A stretch of DNA of 32,845 nucleotides from Prorocentrum cordatum (lineage: Eukaryota; Sar; Dinophyceae; Prorocentrales; Prorocentraceae). This document shows positions 1-7,279 of this stretch, in pieces; the stretch's first letter is position 1, and each line of letters begins with the position of its first letter. The stretch is from positions 15,001-47,845 of the forward strand of contig CAUYUJ010007276.1 in assembly GCA_963575745.1 (NCBI GenBank), read 5' to 3'. Under the pieces are notes generated by a model. It was not told the DNA's origin. It did no database searches and was given only the letters and a program-made list of their open reading frames with translations. The position numbers and the translations under genes are program-made.

Positions 1-318
1 GATCAGGTGGACGCGTCCAACATCCTGTCGGTGGAGATGATGTTCCGCCGGCTCCAGACGATCGAGTACTGCTACAGCGACAAGTTGCGCGAGAGGACAG
101 CGGGCTCCTCCGCGGGGAGGCTCACCGCCGACGAGCAGGCCGCCTTCGGGGCGACGGCCCGAGCCGAGTCGAGGCTCATGGTGTCGCCCGCGCTGCTCGA
201 GAGCGCCAAGCAGGAGTTGGAGCGCGACGCCTCGCTGGCCAAGAGCCTCCTGAAGGCGCGCGAGGCTCGGGAGTCGCTGGGCAAGCGGAGGCAGGGCCAG
301 GGGAAGGACCAGGGGTGA
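1..318 (+). CDS. Retrotransposon ORF1 (gag-like), C-terminal fragment
   Basis: The last 105 codons of ORF1 of copy A are open from base 1 to the TGA at 316-318; the start lies outside the window. The sequence appears the same as the end of the complete ORF1 at 30277-31779. The fragment is charged and predicted helical, with many Arg, Glu, Ala and Lys, and ends in a basic Lys-Arg-Gln-Gly tail, which would suit an RNA-binding particle protein. No zinc knuckle is visible. Its stop codon shares one base with the ATG of the RT ORF (TGATG), which suggests coupled termination and restart. The gag-like role is inferred from position only. Confidence 0.75.
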   Translation, partial: DQVDASNILSVEMMFRRLQTIEYCYSDKLRERTAGSSAGRLTADEQAAFGATARAESRLMVSPALLESAKQELERDASLAKSLLKAREARESLGKRRQGQGKDQG

Positions 319-2375
319 TGCCCGACCGCCCCCCCCAGACGTCCCTCAGGTCTGGTGGGGGGGATCCCGACATGACTGGGGATGCTCGGCACGCCGTTGC
401 GCCGCCGGGGAATTTTGACAGGAACGTGGGGAGGGATCTGCTACCTTTCCCCACGGAGCTGCTCAACTCGTCGGAGCCACCAGCACCTGGGCTCTCGCGA
501 GTTTGCCGACAGAGAGTCGGCCGTCGGCAGCGTCGTCACGCCGACGTTCTTCGGTGCTTGGAAGGTCTCAACACGATATACGGCCGCCGTGAAGGGGTAC
601 CTGTACCTGCTGATCTGAGCCTCGGGCAGCAGCGTGTGCTCGATCACGTTGAGTCCTCTGTCTCTTTCCTGGGGCCCCCCCCAGATGATCTTTCGCAGGC
701 GGCAGCCCTCCAGGCGCTGCGCCTCGGCCTCCCCTACGACGCAGGGGGAGGCCCTGTGGGCTACGAAGCCTCCCGCGTGTCCCTCCCGGCGGCTGGGTCG
801 GCCCCGACTCCGATCGCTCGGCTTTGGGGATCCGGCGGGGAAAGTACTGTTGCACGCTTTGCTGAGTCGCAAGTTTTGCCCATCGACGTGGCACGAATGA
901 GGTTAAAGGACTCGGGGCCCCTTCGGCCCTACGGCGACCCTCGCCTCCACTCCCCCTCTTTGTACGGCGAATTCATTCAGCGTTTGGTCGAGGCTGGCGT
1001 AGCCGAGCTGACGCTCGAGCGACCTACCGAGGTGGTGGATTGCTTCTTTGTAAAAAAGGGGGGCGGCAAGCAGCGGCTGGTCGTCGACTGTCGGCGGTCT
1101 AATCAACATTTCGAGCCGCCCGCCCCTGTCAGCCTAGTCTCTGGCGACACTCTCTCCCAGGTGCATGGCGACGACTCCCTCGGTCAGCCCGTGTTTATTG
1201 GCCAGGTCGATATAAAAGACGCTTTCTATCACATGGAGCTCCCGGAGGGGCTCCGCCAGTATTTCGGGCTGCGTAGAATTCGGGCCTCGTGGGCGGGCAT
1301 CTCTCAAGTCCAGGGAGTCCGTGTGTCCCCGGGGACCTGGGTCACCCCTCGGATGCGAGCCTTGCCCATGGGGTGGTCCTGGGCCCTCTGGTGGTGCCAG
1401 GCGATCCACGAGGAGGGAGGATCCCCTGCTGCAGCCCGACTCGCGGACGGCTCCCCTCCGCCTCCCCTCGCCTCCTCCCCTCGCGCACAGTACGTAGACA
1501 ACTATGTGGTGATTTCGACGAGCGAGGCGGTTGTCCGCGAGCGCTTGGCAGGAGTGTCCCGGGCCCTCGAGTCTCGGGGGCTGCCGCTGCATAAAGAGTC
1601 TGTCTCTTGCGATCGGGCCGTCGTGCTGGGGTGGGAGATCGATTGCCTTCGGCGCACCTTCCGCCCGACCCCCGAGCGTGTCTGGAAGGCTCGTCTCGCT
1701 ATTCGGGGTCTTTTGGCACGGGCCTCGGTCTCTGGAGGGGACCTGGAGCGCCTCCTGGGCCATCTGTGCTTCATCGGCCTGTGTAGGCGAGAGTCGCTCA
1801 GCGTGTTCAAATATTGCTACAGGTTCTGTGAGGCCGCGCGGAGATGCCCTGCCCGGGGGCCTCGGGCCCTCTGGGCCTCTGCCAGAAAGGAGCTCGACAC
1901 CTGGGACCGTATCGCCCCGCTCATCTGGGTCAACACCTCTGCGGGTACCTGTCCAGACGTCGTCGTGGTGGACGCGTCGCCGTGGGGCCTTGGGGAGATC
2001 GAGTCCCCAATCACGAGCAGCCTCGAGCCCAAGTTGGCGACGGACCTCAGGAGGTGGCGCACCCCGTACAAAAGCGCCTCCGCTTCCAGGGCCGGCATAG
2101 ACGTCGAGGCCCGTTTCCACCTCTGCCTCCCGCACACCCTCCAGGGGGCCCTCAAGAGGTCCAAGGGGACGTCCTCGAACGACTTCGTGCGCCGGCGGTC
2201 GAACTCGCTTTCGGGGCGGTGGTGTCGAGACTGGGGTCGCACGAGCTCCATCAGGATCCGCCTGTCGGCCTCCCCCTCACCTCCGTGCAGCTGCGCAGCG
2301 GCCGCGGCGAAAGCGCGCTCACGGGGGGGCCGCCCTTCCCGGGCCGCCTCCCGAGCCCCAGCACGCTCCGAGTGA
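318..2375 (+). pseudogene. Reverse transcriptase-RNase H ORF, scrambled after about 1995
   Basis: This ORF starts at the ATG at 318-320 and encodes the RT of the element. RT signatures are in order: the template-grip region with FFVKKGGGKQRLVVDCR (about residues 240-265), palm motif A with VDIKDAFYHM (Asp near residue 298), LPMGWSWA (near 348), and the YVDN box at 1491-1502 (residue 392), a variant of YxDD seen in DIRS-like RTs. An RNase H-like domain begins with VVVVDASPWGLG (Asp codon 1971-1973). After about base 1995 the frame stays open but the protein loses all RNase H character and becomes Arg/Ser/Ala-rich. The expected continuation lies on the opposite strand (see 1995-2397). The RT part looks intact; the RNase H part would be non-functional as read here. 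Confidence 0.85.
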
Positions 2376-2397
2376 CGGCAGGCCTCCTTGACCAGGG
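1995..2397 (-). pseudogene. Inverted internal piece of the RNase H domain
   Basis: Read on the minus strand from about 2397 down to about 1995, this segment encodes what the plus strand lacks. It has a linker, then a stretch containing EDVPLDLLRAPWRV, then LEAEALLYGVRHLLRS with the motif-II Glu, then SRLLVIGDS with the motif-III Asp. This is the pattern of the middle of a DIRS-like RNase H. The plus strand gives motif I just before it (to about 1995) and the RNase H tail just after it (from about 2401). Order and direction therefore fit an inversion of about 0.4 kb inside the Pol gene. Breakpoints are good to about 10 bases. The minus-strand frame has an ATG at 2399-2401, but I do not think it is a gene. 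Confidence 0.75.
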
Positions 2398-2400
2398 CCA

Positions 2401-2575
2401 CCGGCGGTCGCCACGAAGGGACGGTCCTCTTGCGATGGCATGCTCTCGGTGACCCGTCGGCTGGGCGCCCTGCTGCTGGGGACCGGCAGCCTCCTGCGGT
2501 CGCGCTGGATCGCGTCGGAGCTCAACCCTGCGGACGGACCCTCGCGCGGCCGACCGGCGCCGAGCGACCCGCTTG
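2401..2575 (+). pseudogene. RNase H C-terminal tail of Pol
   Basis: In the frame that opens near 2392, bases 2401-2575 encode a stretch with TKGRSS, VTRRLGALLL and RWIASELNPADGPSRG. The last motif is typical of the end of the RNase H region in DIRS- and Ngaro-like Pol proteins, where an RWIPSxxNPADxxSR stretch closes the domain. A stop at 2389-2391 blocks this frame upstream, and the preceding Pol ORF is in another frame, so the tail is cut off from RT by the inversion. The same frame stays open to 4371, but between about 2600 and 3775 it only shadows the recombinase. Confidence 0.78.
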
Positions 2576-3775
2576 CCGGCCTGCGGCGCGAACTCGCGAC
2601 CGCCGCCGGCGAGGGCCGCGATGCTGGCGCGCGGCAGGTCCGACAGATCGAGGACCCCCGCGGGCCGCCAGCCGCCGCCGCCCAGTTCGGGGTCGGCCTC
2701 CCGCCCGGCCTTGGCCCCCCTGGAGACTGGGGGCATGCGGGCGGCCGCGGCGCGGGTGCGGACGGAGCGCGCTGCCATGCTGGCTGCGGCGCGGGCCCCG
2801 CAGGCCCAGATGAGCCTGCTTCGGAGGGCCTCGGTGTCGGCGAAGACGCAGGCCCAGTACTCTCTCTACCTGGCCGCCCTGCACAGGTTCTGCGACTCCC
2901 GCGGGGACCACCCGAACACCGAGGAGGAGTGGGACATCGCCACCGCGGGCCTGATGGAGATCATGTTCATGGAGGGCGGCTCGTTGAGCGCGGGCGAGAA
3001 GCTCCTGGCGTCGGTGCAGTGGGCCGAGCCGCGCCTCGGCAGGCTGGGGGGCGGGCGGATGCCCGTCTGTCGGCAGTGTCTGCGAGGCTGGCGCCGCGCT
3101 GCCCCGTCAGGGGGCCGCTTGCCCCTGCCCTACGACGTGGTGGCGCTCCTGGCGTGCTGGATGATCTGCCAGGGGCTGAGACCCCACGCGCTGGCCATCC
3201 TCATGATGATGGAGCTGTACTTGCGGCCAGGAGAGCCATTCCTGCTACGGGGCCGCGACGTAGTGGCGGGGTCCCTCAGCGGAGCTCGCGAGTGGACCCC
3301 CACGTCGGTCCTGCTCCACCCGTTCGAGATGCGGACCCCGTCCAAGAGCCAGGAGTTCGACCAGACGATCGTCCTCGACCTCGACCGGCAGGCGGCGCTC
3401 GCGGACGTCCTGGTGCAGCTGGGGCTGGAGCGCGGCGTGGGGCCCTTGCTGGATCTGACGCCCAGCGCCCTGCGCCGGGCCCTGGACGAGGCCGCGGCTG
3501 CCTGGCGCCTGGGGCCCCTCGGGCCGCTCGACGCCTACCGCTTCCGGCACACGGGGGCGAGCGTCGACTTCGCGACCGGCGCCCGGCGGCTGGAGGAGAT
3601 CCAGCGCCGAGGGCGGTGGCGGTCCGCGCGGAGCCTCCGCCGCTACGAGCACGGGGGGCGACTGGCCGACCTCTTGCGCCGCCTGCCGCCCGACGTGCAG
3701 CGGGCGGCCGCGGCGGCCGCTCAGGAGCTCCCCGACGCGCTGCGGGGGAGGCGGATGCCGTCTTTGGGCCGCTGA
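2573..3775 (+). CDS. Tyrosine recombinase (retrotransposon integrase)
   Basis: This ORF of 400 codons encodes the enzyme that would integrate the cDNA of the element by site-specific strand exchange. The first 80 or so residues are low in order and Ala/Pro/Arg-rich. A helical core-binding domain follows, from LLRRASVSAKTQAQYSLYL (about residues 85-105). The catalytic domain shows box-I Arg in YLRPGEPF (codon 3224-3226, residue 218), the box-II YRFRHTGAS (His codon 3548-3550, residue 326, with Tyr in the place usually held by the first His), a Trp at residue 349 in RRGRW, and the nucleophile in LRRYEH (codon 3644-3646, residue 358). Spacing from box II to Tyr is normal. The true start may be a later Met (residue 16 or 39). 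Its frame differs from both neighbours. The catalytic set looks intact. Confidence 0.87.
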   Translation: MPACGANSRPPPARAAMLARGRSDRSRTPAGRQPPPPSSGSASRPALAPLETGGMRAAAARVRTERAAMLAAARAPQAQMSLLRRASVSAKTQAQYSLYLAALHRFCDSRGDHPNTEEEWDIATAGLMEIMFMEGGSLSAGEKLLASVQWAEPRLGRLGGGRMPVCRQCLRGWRRAAPSGGRLPLPYDVVALLACWMICQGLRPHALAILMMMELYLRPGEPFLLRGRDVVAGSLSGAREWTPTSVLLHPFEMRTPSKSQEFDQTIVLDLDRQAALADVLVQLGLERGVGPLLDLTPSALRRALDEAAAAWRLGPLGPLDAYRFRHTGASVDFATGARRLEEIQRRGRWRSARSLRRYEHGGRLADLLRRLPPDVQRAAAAAAQELPDALRGRRMPSLGR

Positions 3776-4628
3776 GGGCGCCGACCGTCGCCGTGTTCTT
3801 CGAGCTGTTCGCGGGCTCGGGCCACCTGTCCGACGCCGTAGAGCGGGGAAATGTCCCCACATTGCGGTGGGACATCCTGTACGGCCCCGCCTACGACCTG
3901 CGCGACCCCAGGAGCGCCCGTCTCATTCGAGGCTGGATACGGGCGGGGCTCGTCTGCGGCCTGCATGCTGGCTTCCCTTGCGAGACCTTCTCGCGGGCGC
4001 GAGACCGCCCCAACGGCCCTCCGCGGCTCCGGTCCCAGGAGCACGTCTGGGGCCTGCCCAGTCTCCATCCCGAGGGCGCCGATTTCCAGAAGGTGAAGTG
4101 GGGCAACCTGTACGCGCGGCTCACGATATCCTTCTGCGTGCTGTGCTGCCAGTGTTTCGCCCCCTGGTCCGTCGAGAACCCCGCGCTGAGCTACGCGTGG
4201 CAGCTGCCGCCGATGCTGTCCCTGCTCCAGCGCCGGCAGGTCACGACCCAGGTGATCGAGTACTGCCGGTTCGGGACGCCCTGGAGAAAGTCAGAGCGTA
4301 AATTACCTCCCCCGCTTTCGCTTCCAGGCAAAACCAAGCCATACCACGCGCCTCCTCGTCAAGCGGCCTGACCAGTACAGGCCGCAATTTGGCATCGCTT
4401 GGTATCTCTTGGAAGCGAGGGTGGTCAAAAGCGAGGTAGGTTTGTTTGCCCCCTAGAAAGAGCACCAGGATTGCTGCGTTTCTCCTCGACTTGGCACCCT
4501 TGGCCAAGTTCAGGTGTACAGGGCCCGTCTGTGTCCTCACTGGGCAGCGGCATCAAGAACTGTCCGGCAAAGACGCATCGGGCAGGTTCCGCACTAGATT
4601 GGCAGAAGCATATCCTCGCAAGCTCTGA
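3776..4628 (+). CDS. C5-cytosine methyltransferase-like ORF, interrupted at 4290-4456
   Basis: Directly after the recombinase stop, another frame encodes a compact methyltransferase-like protein. Motif I is FFELFAGSGHLSDAV (FAGSG at 3808-3822), the SAM-binding loop. Motif IV is FPCETFSRARD, with the Pro-Cys pair at 3976-3981 that would supply the catalytic Cys. Motif VI is SVENP (4168-4182). RFGTPWRK ends exon-like part 1 at 4289; the same protein resumes at 4457 in another frame as STRIAAFLLDL and stops at 4626-4628. Without the 167-bp interruption the two parts join in frame, about 227 codons. No obvious target-recognition domain is seen and no Met lies near the start, so it may be made by frameshift or fusion with the recombinase. 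Cytosine methyltransferases captured by retrotransposons have been reported in dinoflagellates. Whether this one is active is unknown. Confidence 0.72.
4285..4460 (+). mobile_element. Introner-like hairpin insertion / candidate intron
   Basis: A segment of about 167-170 bases splits the methyltransferase ORF. It is bounded by the direct repeat AGAAAG (4285-4290 and 4455-4460), like a target duplication. The inside is an imperfect inverted repeat: a perfect 8-bp stem GCGGCCTG/CAGGCCGC at 4363-4370 and 4378-4385 around a 7-base loop, with outer arms that share TCGCTTCCA and ACCAAGC-like blocks in opposite orientation. Removing GT at 4290 through AG at 4456 restores the frame (one extra Lys); removing 4291-4460 does so too. 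This fits the MITE-like introner elements described in dinoflagellates. A plain inactivating insertion is the alternative. Confidence 0.65.
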
Positions 4629-4765
4629 AGCACCCTCGCCAGAGCCTATGCCGACGAGAAAGCCAGGTCCCGGGCAGGTCAGTTCTCCGTTTTTCTTCCG
4701 ACGCTTCATTAACAATTGTTGTATTTTCGGCGTTGCCAGTCTAGCTGTGCATTTTGCAGCATTTT
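4629..4765 (+). other. 3' untranslated region of the retrotransposon
   Basis: The 137 bases between the methyltransferase stop and terminal repeat B1 hold no ORF that I can support. They carry a T-rich stretch near 4687-4735. Confidence 0.5.
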
Positions 4766-4895
4766 GGATGTGTCCGAAATTTCAGTTGATGTCCGTGGCC
4801 GCCTACGGATCGGAGATCCGTGGCGGCAGCCTCTTGCGTCGGCAGCGTCTCGAAGCCTCGCCACCTGGCCTGCCCGAGTTGGAAAAAGGGAGCAT
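4766..4895 (+). repeat. Terminal repeat B1 of the retrotransposon
   Basis: This 130-base block recurs at 5018-5147 with offset 252 and only about two differences (near 4867 and 4879). It contains an imperfect palindrome, GCCGCCTACGGATC facing GATCCGTGGCGGC, around 4799-4827, which could be a recombinase binding or crossover hairpin. It overlaps A2 by one T at 4895. Confidence 0.85.
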
Positions 4896-4979
4896 AAGTC
4901 GTTCTCCGAACAGGGTTGCTCCTTGGGAAGCGTCGCTGGCCGCCCGTCTGCGATCTTCCGTTGACGTTTCGCTCAAGCT
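4895..4979 (+). repeat. Terminal repeat A2 of the retrotransposon
   Basis: These 85 bases match the element's 5' end A1 at 29877-29961 with no difference that I could find. They start with TAAGTCGTTCTCCGAACAGG and end with CGCTCAAGCT. A2 sits between the two B repeats, as the split-direct-repeat model predicts. Confidence 0.88.
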
Positions 4980-5017
4980 CCCTCCCTCCCCCCCTTGCTT
5001 TCACTCTATCTTTGCCG

Positions 5018-5147
5018 GGATGTGTCCGAAATTTCAGTTGATGTCCGTGGCCGCCTACGGATCGGAGATCCGTGGCGGCAGCCTCTTGCGTCGGCAGCGT
5101 CTCGAAGCCTCGCCACCTTGCCTGCCCGAGCTGGAAAAAGGGAGCAT
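5018..5147 (+). repeat. Terminal repeat B2, right end of the retrotransposon
   Basis: This is the second copy of the B block and ends in GGGAGCAT; the host (CCT)n tract starts at 5148. A 38-base pyrimidine-rich spacer (4980-5017) separates A2 from B2. The terminal T matches the first T of A1 and could be the crossover base. Confidence 0.85.
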
Positions 5148-5278
5148 CCTCCTCCTCCTCCTCCTTCTCGGGAGAGGGAGGAGAACGGAGGGCGGCCCGA
5201 CGGCCCCGTGAGAGCCCACAGAGGCTCCAGACACCCACCAGACGCCCGAAGGCGACCCAAAGAAGACCCCCAAGAGGC
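5148..5278 (+). other. Upstream flank of Lifeguard copy A, with (CCT)n insertion site
   Basis: A (CCT)n run at 5148-5168 is followed by about 110 bases that recur upstream of copy B (from about 16660). The retrotransposon sits in the (CCT)n run, so the sequence found further upstream of copy B (16346-16650) is not next to copy A. No TATA-like or other promoter motif is evident. Confidence 0.6.
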
Positions 5279-5299
5279 CCGTTGCCATTTTGGCTCAAG
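5279..5299 (+). other. Relict dinoflagellate spliced leader (copy A)
   Basis: The 21 bases match the conserved core of the dinoflagellate trans-spliced leader (known consensus DCCGTAGCC followed by ATTTTGGCTCAAG) with one change, CCGTTGCC for CCGTAGCC. The leader is normally added to mRNA by trans-splicing and is not encoded at genes. Its presence in genomic DNA marks a gene that was reverse-transcribed from a mature mRNA and put back in the genome. It lies 65 nt upstream of the start codon. Confidence 0.9.
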
Positions 5300-5363
5300 G
5301 CGCCCTGGCCTAGGACTGACCCCGCGCGGCCCGCGATACCGGTACCTCGTGGTACCCCCAGCA

Positions 5364-6134
5364 ATGGCGAGCGCCCCGCGGGACGCCATGGCCTTCAGCG
5401 AGAGGTCCGTGCGGCGCGGCTTCGTCCGGAAGGTGTACGGGATATTGGGCACTCAGCTGCTGGTCACCACCGTGCTGGGCGGGGCTGTCATGAAGAAGAG
5501 CGAGTCCATGGACCCGGAGATTGGCACCGTCCTGATGTTTCTGTCTTTGCTGGGCTCGGTTGCGACCATGATGGTGTTCTGGCGCTGTCCTCAGGTGATG
5601 CGCCGTTCTCCCACGAACTATATCCTGCTGGGGATGCTCACCCTCGCCAAGAGCGTCATGGTTGGCTTCATCTGCAGCCAGTACAGCGAGGAGTCGGTGC
5701 TGGTCGTCCTCGGCCTGACGTGCTTCATCCTGGCGGGCCTGACCGCGTTCACGTTCCAGACGAAGTACGATTTTACTGGTTTCGCGTCGTACCTGATGTG
5801 CGGATCACTCGTCATGCTCGGCATGAGTTTCGGTCCGATGTTCGGCTCCATCTTCGGTCTTTCGGGCGCGGCCTTCCAGACCGCCCGTCTCTGCATGTGT
5901 GGGCTTGGCGCCTTGCTCTTTGCAGCCTACATCGTGTACGACACCCAGATGATCCTTGGGAACAAGCACCCAAACCGCAAGTTCTCGGTTGATGACTACG
6001 CCGCGGCGGCCATCATGCTCTACATCGACATCGTCCAACTGTTCCTCTACCTCCTGGAGCTCCTCGGCGACCGCAGGGACAGCCGCGACCGCGGCGTGAG
6101 GGGTGCCCGCGCCCGCTTCCAGCCGGCGCGGTAA
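5364..6134 (+). CDS. Bax inhibitor-1 / Lifeguard (TMBIM) family membrane protein, copy A
   Basis: The 256-residue protein fits the TMBIM/Lifeguard family, seven-helix proteins of the ER, Golgi or plasma membrane that leak calcium and restrain cell death. Hydrophobic segments lie near residues 25-42, 53-73, 84-104, 111-131, 140-164, 175-192 and 213-235. The family signature is present in IVYDTQMILG (Asp193) and in YIDIVQLFLYLLELLG (Asp223); acidic residues at these places form the pH-sensing pair in bacterial relatives. The short N-terminus with SERSVRRGFVRKVYGILGTQLL resembles Lifeguard proteins. The tail is Arg-rich. The ATG at 5364 is chosen because it follows the relict leader and a short 5' UTR; Met9 is an alternative. 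There are no introns, as expected for a retroposed gene. The frame is open further upstream but that part is UTR. Confidence 0.93.
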   Translation: MASAPRDAMAFSERSVRRGFVRKVYGILGTQLLVTTVLGGAVMKKSESMDPEIGTVLMFLSLLGSVATMMVFWRCPQVMRRSPTNYILLGMLTLAKSVMVGFICSQYSEESVLVVLGLTCFILAGLTAFTFQTKYDFTGFASYLMCGSLVMLGMSFGPMFGSIFGLSGAAFQTARLCMCGLGALLFAAYIVYDTQMILGNKHPNRKFSVDDYAAAAIMLYIDIVQLFLYLLELLGDRRDSRDRGVRGARARFQPAR

Positions 6135-6860
6135 GCGGGCACAGTTGCGCCAGCCGGGCGTTGGCAGATGCGTTGGCCGCAGTCCAGCAGCGACTGACAC
6201 CACTTGAGCCAGACACAGCGAGGTCTCACTCGAGCCAGTTTAAGCAGCGCCGTGGCCAGGGCAGCGACACGCATCACAGCGACGTGTGAGCGACAGAGAA
6301 CAAAAAAGAAACAAGAGGCATTCGGAACGCAAAAGCCATTGCTTTCCTTTGATTTTTGTATGACTTGGGAAATGCTCAGTTCTTCCGTCTTCCGGGCGTC
6401 CGAGACTGCCCAGGAGGCCGGAGCATCGCCCCAAATTAACCAAGAGGGCTTCCAGGCAGTCCAAGATGAGCCCCAAGACGGCCCAGCAGGGTCGTTCAGG
6501 GAGACCGCGGCAGGGTGGCCCAGGGAAGCCCCCAGTGGCCCCCGAAGGAACCCAGGAGGCTTCCAGAAGGCCCCAACAAGCCCTTAAACACCTGCGTGAG
6601 ATTTACAAGAGGCGTTCCCAGGATGAGCTTCGACAAGAAGAGCTGAGGATGGTGGCGAATTCGCAGGGTAGTGCGAGAATGAGGAAGAGGAAGAGGAAAC
6701 ATGAGGGAAGGATAACACATTACAGTATCATAACGACGACGCCAGAAAAGGCAACAACGAGTTATCGCTAAATGTTCCGCTTTACCTTATTGCCTTCCTG
6801 TCTGCATGCCAAGCTTGAAGGACCAAAGTGCATGGCGCGAAGCGCCAATGCAGTCTTGTA
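6135..6860 (+). other. 3' flank of Lifeguard copy A
   Basis: About 730 bases hold no gene that I can support. There is an A-rich stretch near 6298-6315 that could be a worn poly(A) trace, degenerate CAAGATGGCC/CAAGACGGCC-like repeats near 6460-6560, and a small hairpin at 6829-6852 (GGCGC-GAA-GCGCC core). Relative to unit B, 82 bases are missing after about 6490. A 101-codon ORF at 6466-6771 is disrupted by that indel in the other unit, so I do not call it. Confidence 0.6.
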
Positions 6861-6862
6861 TA

Positions 6863-7045
6863 CAGTCGGGCCGCTGACTACGGACATTTACTTTTCAAAA
6901 GGAGCTCGGGCGTTCCTTAGGTTTGCATGCGTTCCGCTTTTTTGGGGCGGCGAGCCCCCCAGTGCCCCTTCGGGCTTCATGGGCTTCTTTGGAAAAGCGG
7001 GGCCTCGTTCCTTATTTGTCGTTCGTTGGGTCAGCGGCCCGACTG
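6863..7045 (+). mobile_element. MITE with TA target duplication (copy A)
   Basis: A 183-bp non-coding element bounded by perfect inverted repeats that read CAGTCGGGCCGCTGAC at 6863-6878 and its reverse complement at 7030-7045. A TA dinucleotide flanks each end (6861-6862, 7046-7047). CAGT tips and TA duplications are typical of Tc1/mariner-derived MITEs. The same element sits at the same place in unit B, so it was inserted before the duplication. Confidence 0.82.
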
Positions 7046-7130
7046 TATGTATGTTTGTATGTATGTGTGCATGTATGTATGTGTGTATATGCATGCACGT
7101 AGTATGTCTATATATATATATGTATATAGA
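7046..7130 (+). repeat. TATG / TA microsatellite
   Basis: A run of TATG, TGTG and TATA units joins the MITE to the LINE. In unit B a fold-back element has inserted in the TA part of this tract, so this copy is the empty site. Confidence 0.85.
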
Positions 7131-7279
7131 TATGTGTGTCGGTGGTCCTTTTGTCGAACAGCACGTTCCTTTACAACAGTGGAAGTTCGAGTTCGGCTAC
7201 ATCATCGGTCGGGCCCTGCGCTGCAACTGGAGAGGACAGTGATGTGAATCAAGCCAGAAAGGAAGCTGGCGGTAACACC

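Larger units (their letters stand above)
1..5147 (+). mobile_element. Tyrosine-recombinase retrotransposon, 3' part (copy A)
   Basis: This is the downstream 5.1 kb of a DIRS-superorder retrotransposon cut by the window edge. In order it shows the end of ORF1, an RT-RNase H ORF, a tyrosine recombinase, a cytosine-methyltransferase-like ORF and terminal repeats B1 (4766-4895), A2 (4895-4979) and B2 (5018-5147). The matching A1 repeat lies at 29877-29961 at the head of the other copy. The A1-ORFs-B1-A2-B2 order is the split-direct-repeat layout known from Ngaro and PAT elements, which integrate with a tyrosine recombinase and make no target duplication. There is no DDE integrase, protease or LTR. 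The right edge is set by comparison with the empty site in unit B near 16651-16680, where the (CCT)n tract runs on without the element. The copy looks non-autonomous because its RNase H region is scrambled. Confidence 0.88.

Noticed and set aside
1134-2135. 333-codon minus-strand ORF opposite RT
   Set aside because: A shadow of the RT frame in GC-rich DNA. Only the separate minus-strand segment at about 1995-2397 has RNase H character, in another frame.
4399-5211. 270-codon ORF over the retrotransposon 3' end
   Set aside because: It runs through terminal repeats B1, A2 and B2; its first part is out of frame with the methyltransferase.
6466-6771. 101-codon basic ORF in the 3' flank of Lifeguard copy A
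   Set aside because: The 82-base indel breaks its first part in unit B, and it has no recognisable domain.
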